From NCBI RefSeq assembly GCF_002243385.1, contig NZ_CP016199.1, forward strand, positions 629,393 to 677,490: 48,098 bases of DNA, in the 5' to 3' direction. A program made the translations under genes and the position numbers. Below the pieces are notes generated by a model. It was not told the origin of the DNA, searched no databases, and saw only the letters and a list, made by a program, of their open reading frames with translations. Every line of letters begins with the position of its first letter. Position 1 is the first letter of the stretch. Below are positions 34,154 through 43,157 of this stretch, piece by piece. This stretch comes from Mogibacterium pumilum (GTDB lineage Bacteria; Bacillota; Clostridia; Peptostreptococcales; Anaerovoracaceae).

Positions 34154-34402
34154 ATGATTAAGACTACTGTCAAGATTGATGGCATGCAGTGTAACATGTG
34201 TGAGACACATGTAAAAGATATAATTAGAAAAAAATTTGATGTCAAGAAGATAAAGGCATCTCATGTAAATGGTGAATGCGTTATCGTATCACCTGATGAG
34301 ATTTCGAGAAGCGAGCTTACTTTTGAGCTCGGACAGATGGGATATAAGGTTACTGATTTTGAGTCTGAAACTTATGTCAGAAAAGGGCTATTTGGTTTCT
34401 AA
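34154..34402 (+). CDS. Heavy-metal-associated (HMA) domain protein
   Basis: An 82-residue protein with the HMA motif GMQCNMCETHV (about 10-20) and a ferredoxin-like alpha-beta length, followed by an unusual basic, aromatic tail (YVRKGLFGF). HMA proteins carry soft metals such as Cu(I). Here it ends an iron operon, not a copper operon, so the cargo is unclear. GGGAGG lies 14 bases before the ATG, a little far. Confidence 0.85.
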   Translation: MIKTTVKIDGMQCNMCETHVKDIIRKKFDVKKIKASHVNGECVIVSPDEISRSELTFELGQMGYKVTDFESETYVRKGLFGF

Positions 34403-34477
34403 TTTATGTAGTGTGCCGATTGCTTAATTCGGTACACGTATATGACATGCATTTAAAATTATAATTTGTTCTAAAAT

Positions 34478-34520
34478 AAATGAGATGCGTAGGAAGGCCT
34501 ATGTATCTCATTTTACTTTT
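34478..34520 (+). terminator. Terminator closing the feo operon
   Basis: Sixteen-pair stem (34478-34493 with 34498-34513, two G-U pairs) around loop AAGG, followed by TACTTTT. A second, weaker hairpin GTGTGCCGA / TCGGTACAC lies just before it at 34411-34437. Confidence 0.88.
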
Positions 34521-34566
34521 GCAGTTTACGCATTAAAGTTGTATTTATTTAATAATTAAAAACAAC

Positions 34567-34595
34567 TTGACAGATGATATTAAAATGATATCATC
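34567..34595 (+). promoter_or_regulatory. SPFH gene promoter with inverted repeat
   Basis: TTGACA (34567-34572) is followed at once by the perfect inverted repeat GATGATAT (34573-34580) and ATATCATC (34588-34595). The repeat covers the spacer and the expected -10, as an operator would. The -10 itself is poor. Confidence 0.5.
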
Positions 34596-34645
34596 AAACT
34601 ATATAGCAAGCGATTAAAACAATTAAATATAAGGAGGTCGCTATT

Positions 34646-35638
34646 ATGACAGAGAAACTTTTAACCAATAAAAAGCATGGAATTCCAGTGCTGATTTTGC
34701 TCATCGCTCTATACGCAACTGCAGTATTTGGAATAATTCATAGCACAGCTAATGGTAACATAGCGCTTATGGCTGTATGCGTTGTATATCTGGCTCTCGG
34801 AGGGATTCCTTTTGCAGGTTTAAAGACTTTAAAGCCTCAGGAGGCTCTAGTACTCACATTGTTTGGAAAATATTATGGAACTCTTAAGGGAGAGGGTTTT
34901 TACTATGTGAATCCATTCTGTACAGCGGTTAATCCTGCTGCAAATACAAGGCTCGGACAGTCCGGAGATATCAAGGGTAAGGTATCTGCGGCTTCAGCAA
35001 GTGTAGATAGCGATTCTGTATCGGGTAAGAGAATTTCTCTCAAAATCATGACATTAAATAACTCGGTACAGAAGATTAACGACGCAATCGGAAATCCTAT
35101 CGAAATTGGAATCGCTGTTATGTGGAGAGTTACCGATACGACTAAGGCTGTATTTAACGTAGATAACTACAAAGAATATCTTTCGCTACAGAGTGACTCA
35201 GCGTTAAGAAATGTGGTAAGATTATACCCATATGATGTCGTTCCTAATATCGATACAACTGGTGATGGCATGGCTGACGAAGGATCGCTTCGCGGTTCAA
35301 GCGATGTGGTTGCAGAGCGCATCAAGGAAGATATCCAGAAGAGAGTTGCGGATGCTGGTATCGAAGTAATTGAAGCTCGTATCACATATCTCGCATATGC
35401 TCCAGAAATCGCTGCAGTAATGCTACAGAGGCAACAGGCCAGTGCAGTAGTAGATGCTAGAGCGATGATCGTTGATGGCGCAGTAGGCATGGTGAAGCTC
35501 GCTCTTGAGAAGCTCAATGAGGATGGAATTGTAGATCTTGATGAAGAACGTAAGGCGGCAATGGTATCTAATCTCATGGTTGTACTGTGTGGGAGTCACG
35601 ATGCTCAGCCAATAGTGAATTCTGGATCATTGTATTAA
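34646..35638 (+). CDS. SPFH/Band 7 domain membrane protein
   Basis: The 330-residue protein has two N-terminal hydrophobic segments (about 13-32 and 38-58), then an SPFH/stomatin-type domain ([19 protein letters not shown] to about 240, including [21 protein letters not shown]) and a helical C-terminal region with [21 protein letters not shown]. Such proteins oligomerise as scaffolds in membrane microdomains. GGAGG precedes the ATG. The next gene encodes a ribbon-helix-helix-like protein, a frequent partner in Firmicutes. Confidence 0.9.
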   Translation: MTEKLLTNKKHGIPVLILLIALYATAVFGIIHSTANGNIALMAVCVVYLALGGIPFAGLKTLKPQEALVLTLFGKYYGTLKGEGFYYVNPFCTAVNPAANTRLGQSGDIKGKVSAASASVDSDSVSGKRISLKIMTLNNSVQKINDAIGNPIEIGIAVMWRVTDTTKAVFNVDNYKEYLSLQSDSALRNVVRLYPYDVVPNIDTTGDGMADEGSLRGSSDVVAERIKEDIQKRVADAGIEVIEARITYLAYAPEIAAVMLQRQQASAVVDARAMIVDGAVGMVKLALEKLNEDGIVDLDEERKAAMVSNLMVVLCGSHDAQPIVNSGSLY

Positions 35639-35747
35639 TAAAGTATATGGATAAATTGCACTTAAATGCATAAATTGCAGATTATTGTGCGGCAATGTAT
35701 TAAAATTATAGAGGGACTAGTAATAAGAAAAGGCGTACACAAGGCTC

Positions 35748-35945
35748 ATGGCAAATAAGAAACAAATTCCACTTAGAATATCTGAAAAGCTGTTCCAGGA
35801 CATACAGGCCTGGGCAGAGGACGATTTTCGTTCTGTAAATGGACAGATCGAATATCTACTCTCGGAGTGCGTCCGTCAGAGGCGCAAGAACGGCAAGTAT
35901 GTCGGTGAGGAAATCGATAAGCCTCTAGATATCGAGATAGAATAA
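35748..35945 (+). CDS. Ribbon-helix-helix (Arc-like) small protein
   Basis: A 65-residue protein beginning KKQIPLRISEKLFQDIQAWA, a short beta strand followed by two helices typical of Arc/CopG-type DNA binding, with an acidic tail. Pairs of SPFH and such Arc-like genes occur in many Firmicutes. It may bind the inverted repeat in the SPFH promoter. The preceding sequence has no strong Shine-Dalgarno (AAGGCG-like only). Confidence 0.75.
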   Translation: MANKKQIPLRISEKLFQDIQAWAEDDFRSVNGQIEYLLSECVRQRRKNGKYVGEEIDKPLDIEIE

Positions 35946-35955
35946 GTAAAATAAG

Positions 35956-35985
35956 GCGGCTGGATATTACTCCAACCGCATTTTT
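35956..35985 (+). terminator. Terminator after the Arc-like gene
   Basis: Stem GCGGCTGG / CCAACCGC (one mismatch), followed by ATTTTT. Confidence 0.65.
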
Positions 35986-36065
35986 CATTCGAATATTTGA
36001 TAATCCTATTTAATTCAGTGAATATCGTTCATACAGCTTCAAACTTATGACTTGAACCTACAGGC

Positions 36066-36893
36066 TTAGTACTTAGTATACTTCCAGCCTGCAAACTGAC
36101 CAGTGCCCATGAGAGCGTCTGCTTCTTCATCGTAGTTGAAAACCCAGTCGTATGGCTTATAGGTTTCGTCGATAGTATTTTTAAGGATATGAACAGTTAC
36201 TGTAGTGTTATCCAGTTCCCACTTACCGGTCAGGTATCCATGAGAACCATTCATGTCTATCGGCATGATGAAGTTACCGTCAGAGCCGAGCTTAAATGGG
36301 TATTCGCTTGATCCTGCAACAGTCCATCGCGCAGCAATTTTAACCTTACGAGCTTCTTCTTCTTCATGCTGCTTTACAGTTTTGAAATTTAGAATCTGTT
36401 CCTCGATATCGAGATATCTAGCCTTCAGAGCTTCCTTGGAAGAATCTTCCTTCGCTCCGACTTTGAACTTGTGAATCAGCTCCTTTGCAGAGCTCTTATC
36501 ATCATCGCTATAAATGTTTTTTCTGTACTTCTCAAGCTTCTTGACCAGAGATTTTATCATCTCAGGCTTAGTTTTGACCTTAGCAACCGCCTTGTTGAAC
36601 TTGCTTACAGTCTTGCTCAAATCATGCTTTAGAACCTGCTGTCTGAGCTTATCTTGGTATTCAGCTTTAATGTCGTTGACAGCACTAACATCCTCTTTGA
36701 AATATTCGGATGTACCCATCTTTCCTATAGTTTCCAGAGCCTTGGCACGCATCCTATCTACGGAAGGGGTGTAGTTCATCAATCCGAATAATATTGCCGC
36801 TGAGCTAAGTGATATAATAATGTAATTGATTATGGATTTGCGATTAAAAAGTCTTAAACATAATCGCTTCCATATCGAGCTTGTAGAACCCAT
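36066..36893 (-). CDS. Unknown membrane-anchored protein
   Basis: I do not recognise this 275-residue minus-strand protein. It has a basic N-terminus, one membrane helix (about 23-41, YIIISLSSAAILFGLMNY), a long charged helical region (about 45-185, rich in K, E and A, probably coiled coil), and a C-terminal beta-rich part (about 188-275; RWTVAGSSEYPFKLG, GYLTGKWELD, WVFNYDEE) that could be a lipocalin-like or sensor domain outside the cell. GGGAG precedes the ATG. It is transcribed away from the hydrogenase-like sensor gene. Lipid or peptide sensing is possible but not supported. Confidence 0.78.
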   Translation of the reverse strand: MGSTSSIWKRLCLRLFNRKSIINYIIISLSSAAILFGLMNYTPSVDRMRAKALETIGKMGTSEYFKEDVSAVNDIKAEYQDKLRQQVLKHDLSKTVSKFNKAVAKVKTKPEMIKSLVKKLEKYRKNIYSDDDKSSAKELIHKFKVGAKEDSSKEALKARYLDIEEQILNFKTVKQHEEEEARKVKIAARWTVAGSSEYPFKLGSDGNFIMPIDMNGSHGYLTGKWELDNTTVTVHILKNTIDETYKPYDWVFNYDEEADALMGTGQFAGWKYTKY

Positions 36894-36975
36894 TTGTTAT
36901 CTCCCTGAAAGGTAAATTTAGGATATTGTATATGCATATATCCTGATGAATCAATCTTATCTGAAATACCGCCTT

Positions 36976-37036
36976 TTGTAAACGAACAAATTGGGATATT
37001 ATAATCATAGGTATGATACAAACGATACGTATGATT
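36976..37036 (+). promoter_or_regulatory. Promoter and inverted repeat before the hydrogenase-like sensor gene
   Basis: TTGTAA (36976-36981) and a perfect TATAAT (37000-37005) are 18 bases apart. AATCATA (37003-37009) and TATGATT (37030-37036) form an inverted repeat overlapping the -10 and start region, with extra TATGAT copies between. It may be an operator. Confidence 0.5.
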
Positions 37037-37090
37037 AGTCGGAATTGTGGCTAATGATGATACTGTTTTGGAGAAAAGAGAGGGAATGAA

Positions 37091-38761
37091 ATGGCTCATC
37101 CTATTTATTTGAAAAAATCCGATTGCAAAAATTGCTATAAGTGTGTCCGTCACTGCCCTGTGCAGGCGATTAGATTCTCAGGCAATCTTGCACACGTAAT
37201 CGCAGATGAATGTATGCTATGCGGTCAGTGCTATGTTGTCTGTCCACAGGATGCACAGAAGATTCTTAGCGATGTCGAGAGAGTTGAGATGCTTCTAGAT
37301 GGAGATGCGCCAGTATACCTAAGCGTGGACCCTTCCTTCGTCGCTTATTATGCGGGAACTGGCATTGAGAAGTTCCAAGAGGCTGCTAAGACGCTCGGTT
37401 TCGTAGTGGCTGAAGAGGCCGCCAAGTTTGGGGTGGTTGTAAAGCGTGAGTATGAGGCTGTTATCGAAAATGAGCGTGAGAGCGTGGTAATTTCTTCGTG
37501 CTGCCCATCGGTAAATCTTATGATTCAGAAGCACTACCCAGACCTTATCAAACATCTCTCCGATGCGATGTCATACGTGCAGATACACAGCGCAGATATC
37601 AAGTCTCGCGACGAGGAGGCTAAGGTAGTATTTGTCGGTCCTTGCATCGCGCGTAAGGATGAAGCCAACCGCCAGGGATCAACATTCGATGCGGTACTTA
37701 CTTTCGAGGAGTTCGATCAATTGTTAAGGGACAAGCAGGTTGAAATGAGTGAAGGCATGGACGAGTGCGCAGAGTCCAAGGAGAGACTGTTTGCAGCGAG
37801 CGGTGGTATATCCAAGTGCATGAAGGGCGATGACCACGGTTATGCGTATCTGTCGGTCGATGGTGCAAATAAATGCATTGACGTGCTCGAAGATATCAAA
37901 AACGGTGAGGTTGAAAAATGTTTCATCGAGCTGTGGGCATGTGCCGGAGGCTGCGTGGGTGGGCCTTCATTCGAGAAGTACCACAATACGCCGGTGAGAA
38001 ATTACAAAGCTGTCAGCGCTTATGCAGGCGATGAACACTTTGATGTCGAGCAGCCTGAACTGACTGCGATAACTAGAAACTTTGAGATAATGCAGGGCAT
38101 GAAGGTAATGCCTAATGAACATAAGATTCGTGAGATTATGATGCAGATGGGCAAGAGCAAGCCAGGAGATGAGCTCAACTGTGGCATGTGCGGATATGAA
38201 ACTTGCAGGGAGAAGGCAATTGCCGTGTACCAGAACAAGGCGGAGATTAAGGTGTGCCAGCCGCTGCTCGCAAAGAAGTCGGAGAATTTTTCGGATATTA
38301 TCTTCGACAACACACCTAACGGTCTGCTTGTGCTTAACGAGCGCCTAGAGATTCAAGAAATCAACCCTGCTGCTTGTAAGATTATGAATATTAGAAGAGC
38401 ACAGGACGTACTCGGTGCACAGATTGTTACGCTGCTCGAGCCAAAGCCTTTCATGGATGTACTTCAGAGCAAGAAGAGTTCGTTCCAATGCGCTTATCTG
38501 GCTGAGTATGACAGATATGTGGAGCAGAGCATTCTGTATGATAACAACTATCATATGCTGTTCTGCTTGATTGAAGACGTGACAGATGAGGCGAATGAGA
38601 GATCCAAGAAGGCTAAGATAAGACAGCAAACCACTGCAATCGCAGACCAGATGGTTGAGAAGCAGATGCGAATAGTTCAGGAAATCGCTTCGCTGCTCGG
38701 TGAGACGACTGCTGAGACGAAGATTGCTCTAACTAAGCTGAAAGATACGATGGAGGATTAG
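37091..38761 (+). CDS. Sensory [FeFe]-hydrogenase-like protein with ferredoxin and PAS domains
   Basis: The 556-residue protein has two 4Fe-4S clusters at the N-terminus (C12, C15, C18, C22 and C41, C44, C47, C51), then an H-cluster domain with the three ligand motifs in variant form: SSCCPSV (C137, C138), GPCIARKD (C185) and WACAGGCVGGPS (C284, C288). All four ligand cysteines are kept, but the Met of the usual MPC motif is Gly. Another Fe-S motif follows (CGMCGYETCREKA, about 359-371), then a PAS domain (about 395-510) and a helical tail. This is the architecture of group C/D sensory hydrogenases. It is followed by a SpoIIE-type phosphatase and probably signals H2 or redox state. Confidence 0.88.
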   Translation: MAHPIYLKKSDCKNCYKCVRHCPVQAIRFSGNLAHVIADECMLCGQCYVVCPQDAQKILSDVERVEMLLDGDAPVYLSVDPSFVAYYAGTGIEKFQEAAKTLGFVVAEEAAKFGVVVKREYEAVIENERESVVISSCCPSVNLMIQKHYPDLIKHLSDAMSYVQIHSADIKSRDEEAKVVFVGPCIARKDEANRQGSTFDAVLTFEEFDQLLRDKQVEMSEGMDECAESKERLFAASGGISKCMKGDDHGYAYLSVDGANKCIDVLEDIKNGEVEKCFIELWACAGGCVGGPSFEKYHNTPVRNYKAVSAYAGDEHFDVEQPELTAITRNFEIMQGMKVMPNEHKIREIMMQMGKSKPGDELNCGMCGYETCREKAIAVYQNKAEIKVCQPLLAKKSENFSDIIFDNTPNGLLVLNERLEIQEINPAACKIMNIRRAQDVLGAQIVTLLEPKPFMDVLQSKKSSFQCAYLAEYDRYVEQSILYDNNYHMLFCLIEDVTDEANERSKKAKIRQQTTAIADQMVEKQMRIVQEIASLLGETTAETKIALTKLKDTMED

Positions 38762-38762
38762 T

Positions 38763-39815
38763 ATGAACGATCTCAGTATAGATATCGGTTACAAGAGTAT
38801 TAATCACTTCGGTGAACCGCTATGCGGTGACACTGTTGCAGTTGCAGAGCAGGCAAACGGCAATAAAATTGTAGTTCTCGCTGATGGGCTTCGAAGCGGA
38901 GTAAAGGCGAGTATACTTTCGACACTTACTTCCAAAATCATTTCTACTATGATGGCCGAAGGAATGCCTCTTGAGGAATGTGTGCACACAATTGCCGCTA
39001 CTCTACCTATAAGTTCAGAGTACGATGTAGCATATTCGACATTTACGATTATGCACATCAAGGATAACGAAGAACTTGAGCTTATACAGTATGAGAATCC
39101 GATAGTAATTCTTATTAGGGATTTTGTTGCTACAGAATACGATATGGTGGAGCATATAATCGACGGAAAGAAGATTTATCGCTCTGAGATTAAGCTACAA
39201 GAAGACGATATGTTCATCGCTATGAGCGATGGCTGTCCGGGCGCAAATTCAGAGCTATCATATAACAAGGAGTGGACGGAGGCAGATATCGCTTCATTTA
39301 TGGAAACCATTGCACCTGTTGGCTATCCAGCTAAGACTCTAGCGACTATCCTGGTTGAGGAGTGCAACAAGCTATACAAGGGCAAGCCAATCGATGATGC
39401 GACAGCTTGTATCCTGAAAGTTATAAAGCGTGCACAGGTGAACCTGTTATTCGGTCCGCCTGCAAACCGCGAAGACTGTGACCGCATGATGTCACTATTC
39501 TTCTCTAAGGCGGGAAAGCATATCATCTGTGGAGGCACAACGGCATCAATTGCAGCTGACTACCTGGGTAAGCCGATCAAAACTAACAGGGTGAATCCAA
39601 GCCTCGGCGGACCTCCGATGTCAGAAATCGAGGGCGTAGAGCTAGTAACTGAAGGAATTGTTACAATTGATCATGTAGTGAAGAATGCTCGCGATTACCT
39701 TGCAAATGACGAAGGCTTCGCAGAGTGGAGTGTTTCGCACGATGCGGCATCGCTCGTTAGCCGTACTCTGTTTGAAGAGGCTACAGATATCAACTTTTTT
39801 GTCGGAAGGCTGTAA
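38763..39815 (+). CDS. SpoIIE-family PP2C-type protein phosphatase
   Basis: The 350-residue protein has a SpoIIE/PP2C phosphatase core (about 1-220) with CGDTVAV near the start, the metal-binding Asp of VVLADGLRSGVKAS (about 41) and a second Asp in AMSDGCPGANSE (about 158), followed by DDATACILKV. A C-terminal extension (about 225-350) of unknown type includes ICGGTTASIAADYLGKP. The gene starts one base after the hydrogenase-like gene with GGAGG. In comparable clusters the phosphatase is thought to relay the hydrogenase-like signal. No partner kinase or anti-sigma gene is nearby. Confidence 0.9.
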   Translation: MNDLSIDIGYKSINHFGEPLCGDTVAVAEQANGNKIVVLADGLRSGVKASILSTLTSKIISTMMAEGMPLEECVHTIAATLPISSEYDVAYSTFTIMHIKDNEELELIQYENPIVILIRDFVATEYDMVEHIIDGKKIYRSEIKLQEDDMFIAMSDGCPGANSELSYNKEWTEADIASFMETIAPVGYPAKTLATILVEECNKLYKGKPIDDATACILKVIKRAQVNLLFGPPANREDCDRMMSLFFSKAGKHIICGGTTASIAADYLGKPIKTNRVNPSLGGPPMSEIEGVELVTEGIVTIDHVVKNARDYLANDEGFAEWSVSHDAASLVSRTLFEEATDINFFVGRL

Positions 39816-39838
39816 ACCCGGCACATCAGGAGGCAGAT

Positions 39839-39934
39839 ATGCCGCTCAATTTCAGTGTTAAGATGAACATGATAGAAGAACTTTCGGCTTCCCTCGAGAA
39901 AATGGGTAAACATGTAAAGGTTAGTTATTTTTAA
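39839..39934 (+). CDS. 31-residue frame after the phosphatase, possibly a truncated gene
   Basis: ATG 39839 follows AGGAGG at the right distance (five bases) and opens a 31-codon frame (MPLNFSVKMNMIEELSASLE... to TAA). It is unlike any complete family I know. The well-formed ribosome binding site and operon position suggest that it is the 5' remnant of a third gene of the sensory cluster, cut where the toxin locus begins. It could instead be a genuine short peptide. Confidence 0.4.
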   Translation: MPLNFSVKMNMIEELSASLEKMGKHVKVSYF

Positions 39935-40057
39935 TATGAAGAATAAAACAACAAATAAGCTATATCAACAACCTATAATAACGAGAGCATCAATAAAATA
40001 ATTACAGTATCCCTAGATGTTAGATAATTCAAATATCCCACGAAAGGAAGCAATAGC

Positions 40058-40441
40058 ATGAGTGCAAGTTTTTACTTAGACCCGGCAGAAATCAAAGCCC
40101 AATGTAGAGAAGCTATAGAGAACTTAAACGATGTATCCATGAAGACCATTAATGTAGAGCAGAAGCTAGATGCATTTATCAATAACAACGAACTCGAGGG
40201 GAAAGCCTTCGATGCTCTAAAACAGCAGATTGCGGACTACAAGACAGTACTACAAAGTATCATGTCACTTATCAAATACAACATAAGTGAATATAAAACC
40301 CTTATGAGCAGCGTCGGTGACAAAGTTCTAGATGGAGATAAAATCCTTAAAGGACAAGAATTTGCAAGAAATAGGATACATGCATATGAGGATAGGGCTA
40401 AACTTTGCCGAGAAAATACGGTTACGTATGCCGCAATTTAA
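40058..40441 (+). CDS. LXG-like toxin, N-terminal fragment before a nonsense codon
   Basis: The first 127 residues are an all-helical region (MSASFYLDPAEIKAQCREA, LEGKAFDALKQQIADYK, IKYNISEYKTLM) resembling the N-terminal LXG-type trafficking domain of type VII secretion substrates. AAAGGAAG lies upstream. The frame ends at TAA 40439-40441, but reading continues without another stop in the same frame for 66 bases and then through the next 1353 bases, so this is the first half of one gene split by a single stop. LXG family assignment is moderate. Confidence 0.6.
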   Translation: MSASFYLDPAEIKAQCREAIENLNDVSMKTINVEQKLDAFINNNELEGKAFDALKQQIADYKTVLQSIMSLIKYNISEYKTLMSSVGDKVLDGDKILKGQEFARNRIHAYEDRAKLCRENTVTYAAI

Positions 40442-41860
40442 GTATATTCAGAAAGTCAAATTATAAGTACATCGCTTTATGATCATCTAGCAAATAATAG
40501 CCGCAGAATGCTTGAAATTTGGGAAGAAAAAGAGCAGGCATATTACGATATAGAGAATGCCACAAAGAACCTATTCAGCACCGGAGACAGCACAGCCGAA
40601 CAGATAAACGCAGCCCTGTCGGATCTCGGCAAATCATTTAGAGCGGGAGCATTCCATCCAAACATGGCAGTTTCGTGGCGAGCAAAGCTAAACGAAGAGG
40701 TAAAGGAGCTGGATGTTATAATATTTTACGGTATAAAGAGACCTATATCCATAGATGATGAAACATGGGAAAAATACCAGGGTGAAGTAACGACAAATGT
40801 ACTTCTGCTAGAAAAACAAGGCTGGGCAGTCGATGGAATAAAGGCTTACGCCAAATATATTAACAAGAATATAGCAGAAAAGATTCCATCCGGTAATGTG
40901 CTTGTAGAGATAGATAAGTGCAATAAACAAACTCAACTAGTTGGTAGTGAAGTCTTTAAAAAGATGTGGTATGCATGGAAAGCGGAAGGATTATCTGCAT
41001 CAGAAAGCAAGAAGAAATTAAATATGCTAATGAAAGTTACTGGTATGGACGGTATCGATGAGAATTCATCAGCTGACGATTTAAGGCGTATTGCAAACAA
41101 AATTGATCCTAATCTTGAGCCCGACGATAAATTTTGGCGTAGCCTAGCAGGTACCGTAGAAACAGCATATTATTCACCACCTAAAACAAATTTTTATGGA
41201 GTTGCATTTGAAGTTGATAAGGCTGCTAAAGGCATATATTCACAAAATGAGATGACAGGAACGCTTGGGAAACGGGTGCATCTATTCAGATATGTAATAT
41301 CCTATCAACAGGCTGAATACATAAGAAATAAATATCCTGATGGGACAGATGAAGAGAAACTAATAAGATACCTGAAAGAAAATGGACATGATGATTGGAC
41401 AGTTGATGAATCTGTAAGACTTCATCTAAAAGTAAATCGAAAAAGCAAGCTGTATCCAAATGGACATAGCTACGCAAATGGAGGCGTGAATATCAAAGTC
41501 GTTACTAATGGTAAATTCCATTCAGAGTTTATAATTAATGGGGATGGCAAATTCCTTACACTCTTGGACAAAGATGCAACACAAGATGCTAAAGTAAACT
41601 GCTCTAGCTTCAATTATGCAAGGCGAAATGATTATATACATCAAGTCCTGGATGTGAATCCTGCTAGTGAAAAATATAAATATGAACCAATGTTTAGGTG
41701 TGAGTCTCTATATGTACATGATAAAAATGGCAACAGAATAATTGATATAAATACAGGTAAAGATAAAAAGTTTACTGCACCCAAAGCATCTAATATGAAA
41801 CAATATGAAAATGATGTTAATACCTTTCAGAAAAAATTTAAGGAACGTGTGCAATCATGA
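40442..41860 (+). pseudogene. LXG-like polymorphic toxin, C-terminal part behind the stop codon
   Basis: In the same frame as the fragment before it, the sequence continues VYSESQIIS... and from the first ATG (40508) gives 450 residues; that ATG has no Shine-Dalgarno. A helical part (to about 41160) leads to a C-terminal domain with RYVISYQQAEYIRNKYP, YPNGHSYANGGVNIKVVTNG, SEFIINGDGKFLTLLDK and NCSSFNYARRNDYIHQVLDVNP. That part is reminiscent of DUF3114 proteins of streptococci and is the presumed toxin tip. It ends in ATGA overlap with the putative immunity gene. Unless the stop is read through, the toxin is inactive. Toxicity and family are inference. Confidence 0.6.
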
Positions 41861-42501
41861 GTAATAAATATAAAAAAAGAGGAATTTACTTCATAGCAAG
41901 CATTACAGTACTGATTGTTCTTTTTATTATAAGAACTGTTTTTTTAAATCCCAAATATATTAATGAAATTAAGAATGATAATGTGTATGTGTGTGGTTTC
42001 TATGGTAGATATCCACAAAAGAATGAACAGAGATTCTATATAGAATTTAGGAAGAATAAAACATTTATATTAGTGGATGATGATAGTAGAGGAGCTAATG
42101 ATGATTATGATCAGGATGGAGATGGAAGTCATCCGTATATATCGGTTATCTATGGCAAATATGTAGTTAAGAATAAGACCTATATTTTATCTAAAACTAA
42201 AACTGCATATGTTGAATTTAAGGATGTAGGTGCGGTTAACACAAATAAAATTAATTACTACTATACAAGAACATTCAATCAACATGAAGTTATGTCAGAA
42301 ATGGTTTTTATAAATAATAAAGGGAACTATATATTGTCAAGAACATCTATGGACACTAAAGCCATAGATAAAAAATGGTACTATTACATATATAACAAAT
42401 CCGACATAAAAAAACTTCCTAGTAGCCCGGAAGAATTCCGAAAGCAGTTCAAGATGGACAAGAAGGCGGAGCAGGAGCGCCTAGCGGAACAGAATAAATA
42501 A
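41857..42501 (+). CDS. Putative membrane-anchored immunity protein, copy 1
   Basis: The 214-residue protein has a basic start and one membrane helix (about 9-28), then a mostly beta region outside or inside the membrane with an acidic DDYDQDGDGSH stretch (about 82-92), matching the DxDxDG pattern of calcium-binding loops, and a charged tail KKAEQERLAEQ. It overlaps the toxin reading frame by four bases. A paralogue lies at 43142. Tight coupling and duplication together with the toxin tip support an immunity role, but the family is not one I recognise. Confidence 0.65.
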   Translation: MSNKYKKRGIYFIASITVLIVLFIIRTVFLNPKYINEIKNDNVYVCGFYGRYPQKNEQRFYIEFRKNKTFILVDDDSRGANDDYDQDGDGSHPYISVIYGKYVVKNKTYILSKTKTAYVEFKDVGAVNTNKINYYYTRTFNQHEVMSEMVFINNKGNYILSRTSMDTKAIDKKWYYYIYNKSDIKKLPSSPEEFRKQFKMDKKAEQERLAEQNK

Positions 42502-42517
42502 CCTATTTTGTGATATC

Positions 42518-42709
42518 TTTTCAGAAAGCTCATATTCGAGCTTTCTAATTTCTTATTAAGGAATTATGATATAGAAAATGCCACAAAGAACCTATTCAGC
42601 ATTGGAGATAGTACAGCCGAACAGATAAAGAAAAACTAATCAACTATATAGTAAAAGAGAAAATCTGGAACTGGACGACGGAGGAGTCTACAAGGCTGCA
42701 TCTGAAGTC
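42518..42709 (+). repeat. 192-base direct repeat, copy A
   Basis: It starts TTTTCAGAAAGCTC and ends CTGCATCTGAAGTC. It has the same length, without gaps, as copy B (43794-43985). It contains a nine-base hairpin (AGAAAGCTC 42523-42531 / GAGCTTTCT 42538-42546) that can terminate the immunity gene, then a fragment of the toxin gene joined out of frame to a later toxin segment. Confidence 0.85.
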
Positions 42710-43157
42710 ATACTACGATTCAAAAAATGAAAAATATATTTATCCAAATGGACACAGTACAGCAAATGGAGAAATCAATCTCAAAGTTGTTACAAATGGT
42801 AGATTTCGTTCAGAGTTTATAATTAATGGAGATGGTAAATTTCTTACACTCCTGGACAAAGGCGCTACACAGGATGCTAAAGTAAACTGTTCTAGCTTTA
42901 ACTATACACGTAGCAATGACAAAGTACATACGGTGCTAGATGTAGATCCTGCTGACCCAAGATGCAAGTATGAACCTCAGTTTAGAGAGGAAGCTAAAAA
43001 TGTGCTTGATAATAGTGGGAATCAGGTAAAAGATAATAAGGGAAATAGTGGAGTATTTCAGGCACCAAAACTTGATGATATGTGGAAATATAATAAAGAT
43101 ATAAAACGTAGACAAGATAACTTCAAAAGAGAGGTATTTGCATGCATAAAACAATGA
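42564..43157 (+). pseudogene. Orphan toxin C-terminal module (decayed)
   Basis: A short piece matching the toxin around 40550-40610 (IENATKNLF, STAEQI) is joined out of frame near 42628 to a segment matching 41350-41860. From the junction the frame is open to 43157 and carries YPNGHSTANGEINLKVVTNG, SEFIINGDGKFLTLLDK, NCSSFNY and LDVDP, like the full toxin tip, with a different acidic linker. It has no credible start; a GTG at 42933 gives only the last 74 codons. It is followed by its own immunity paralogue. This is a typical orphan module of polymorphic toxin loci. Confidence 0.7.

Noticed and set aside
39936-39989. 17-codon frame after the truncated sensor-operon gene
   Set aside because: No ribosome binding site and no recognisable features.
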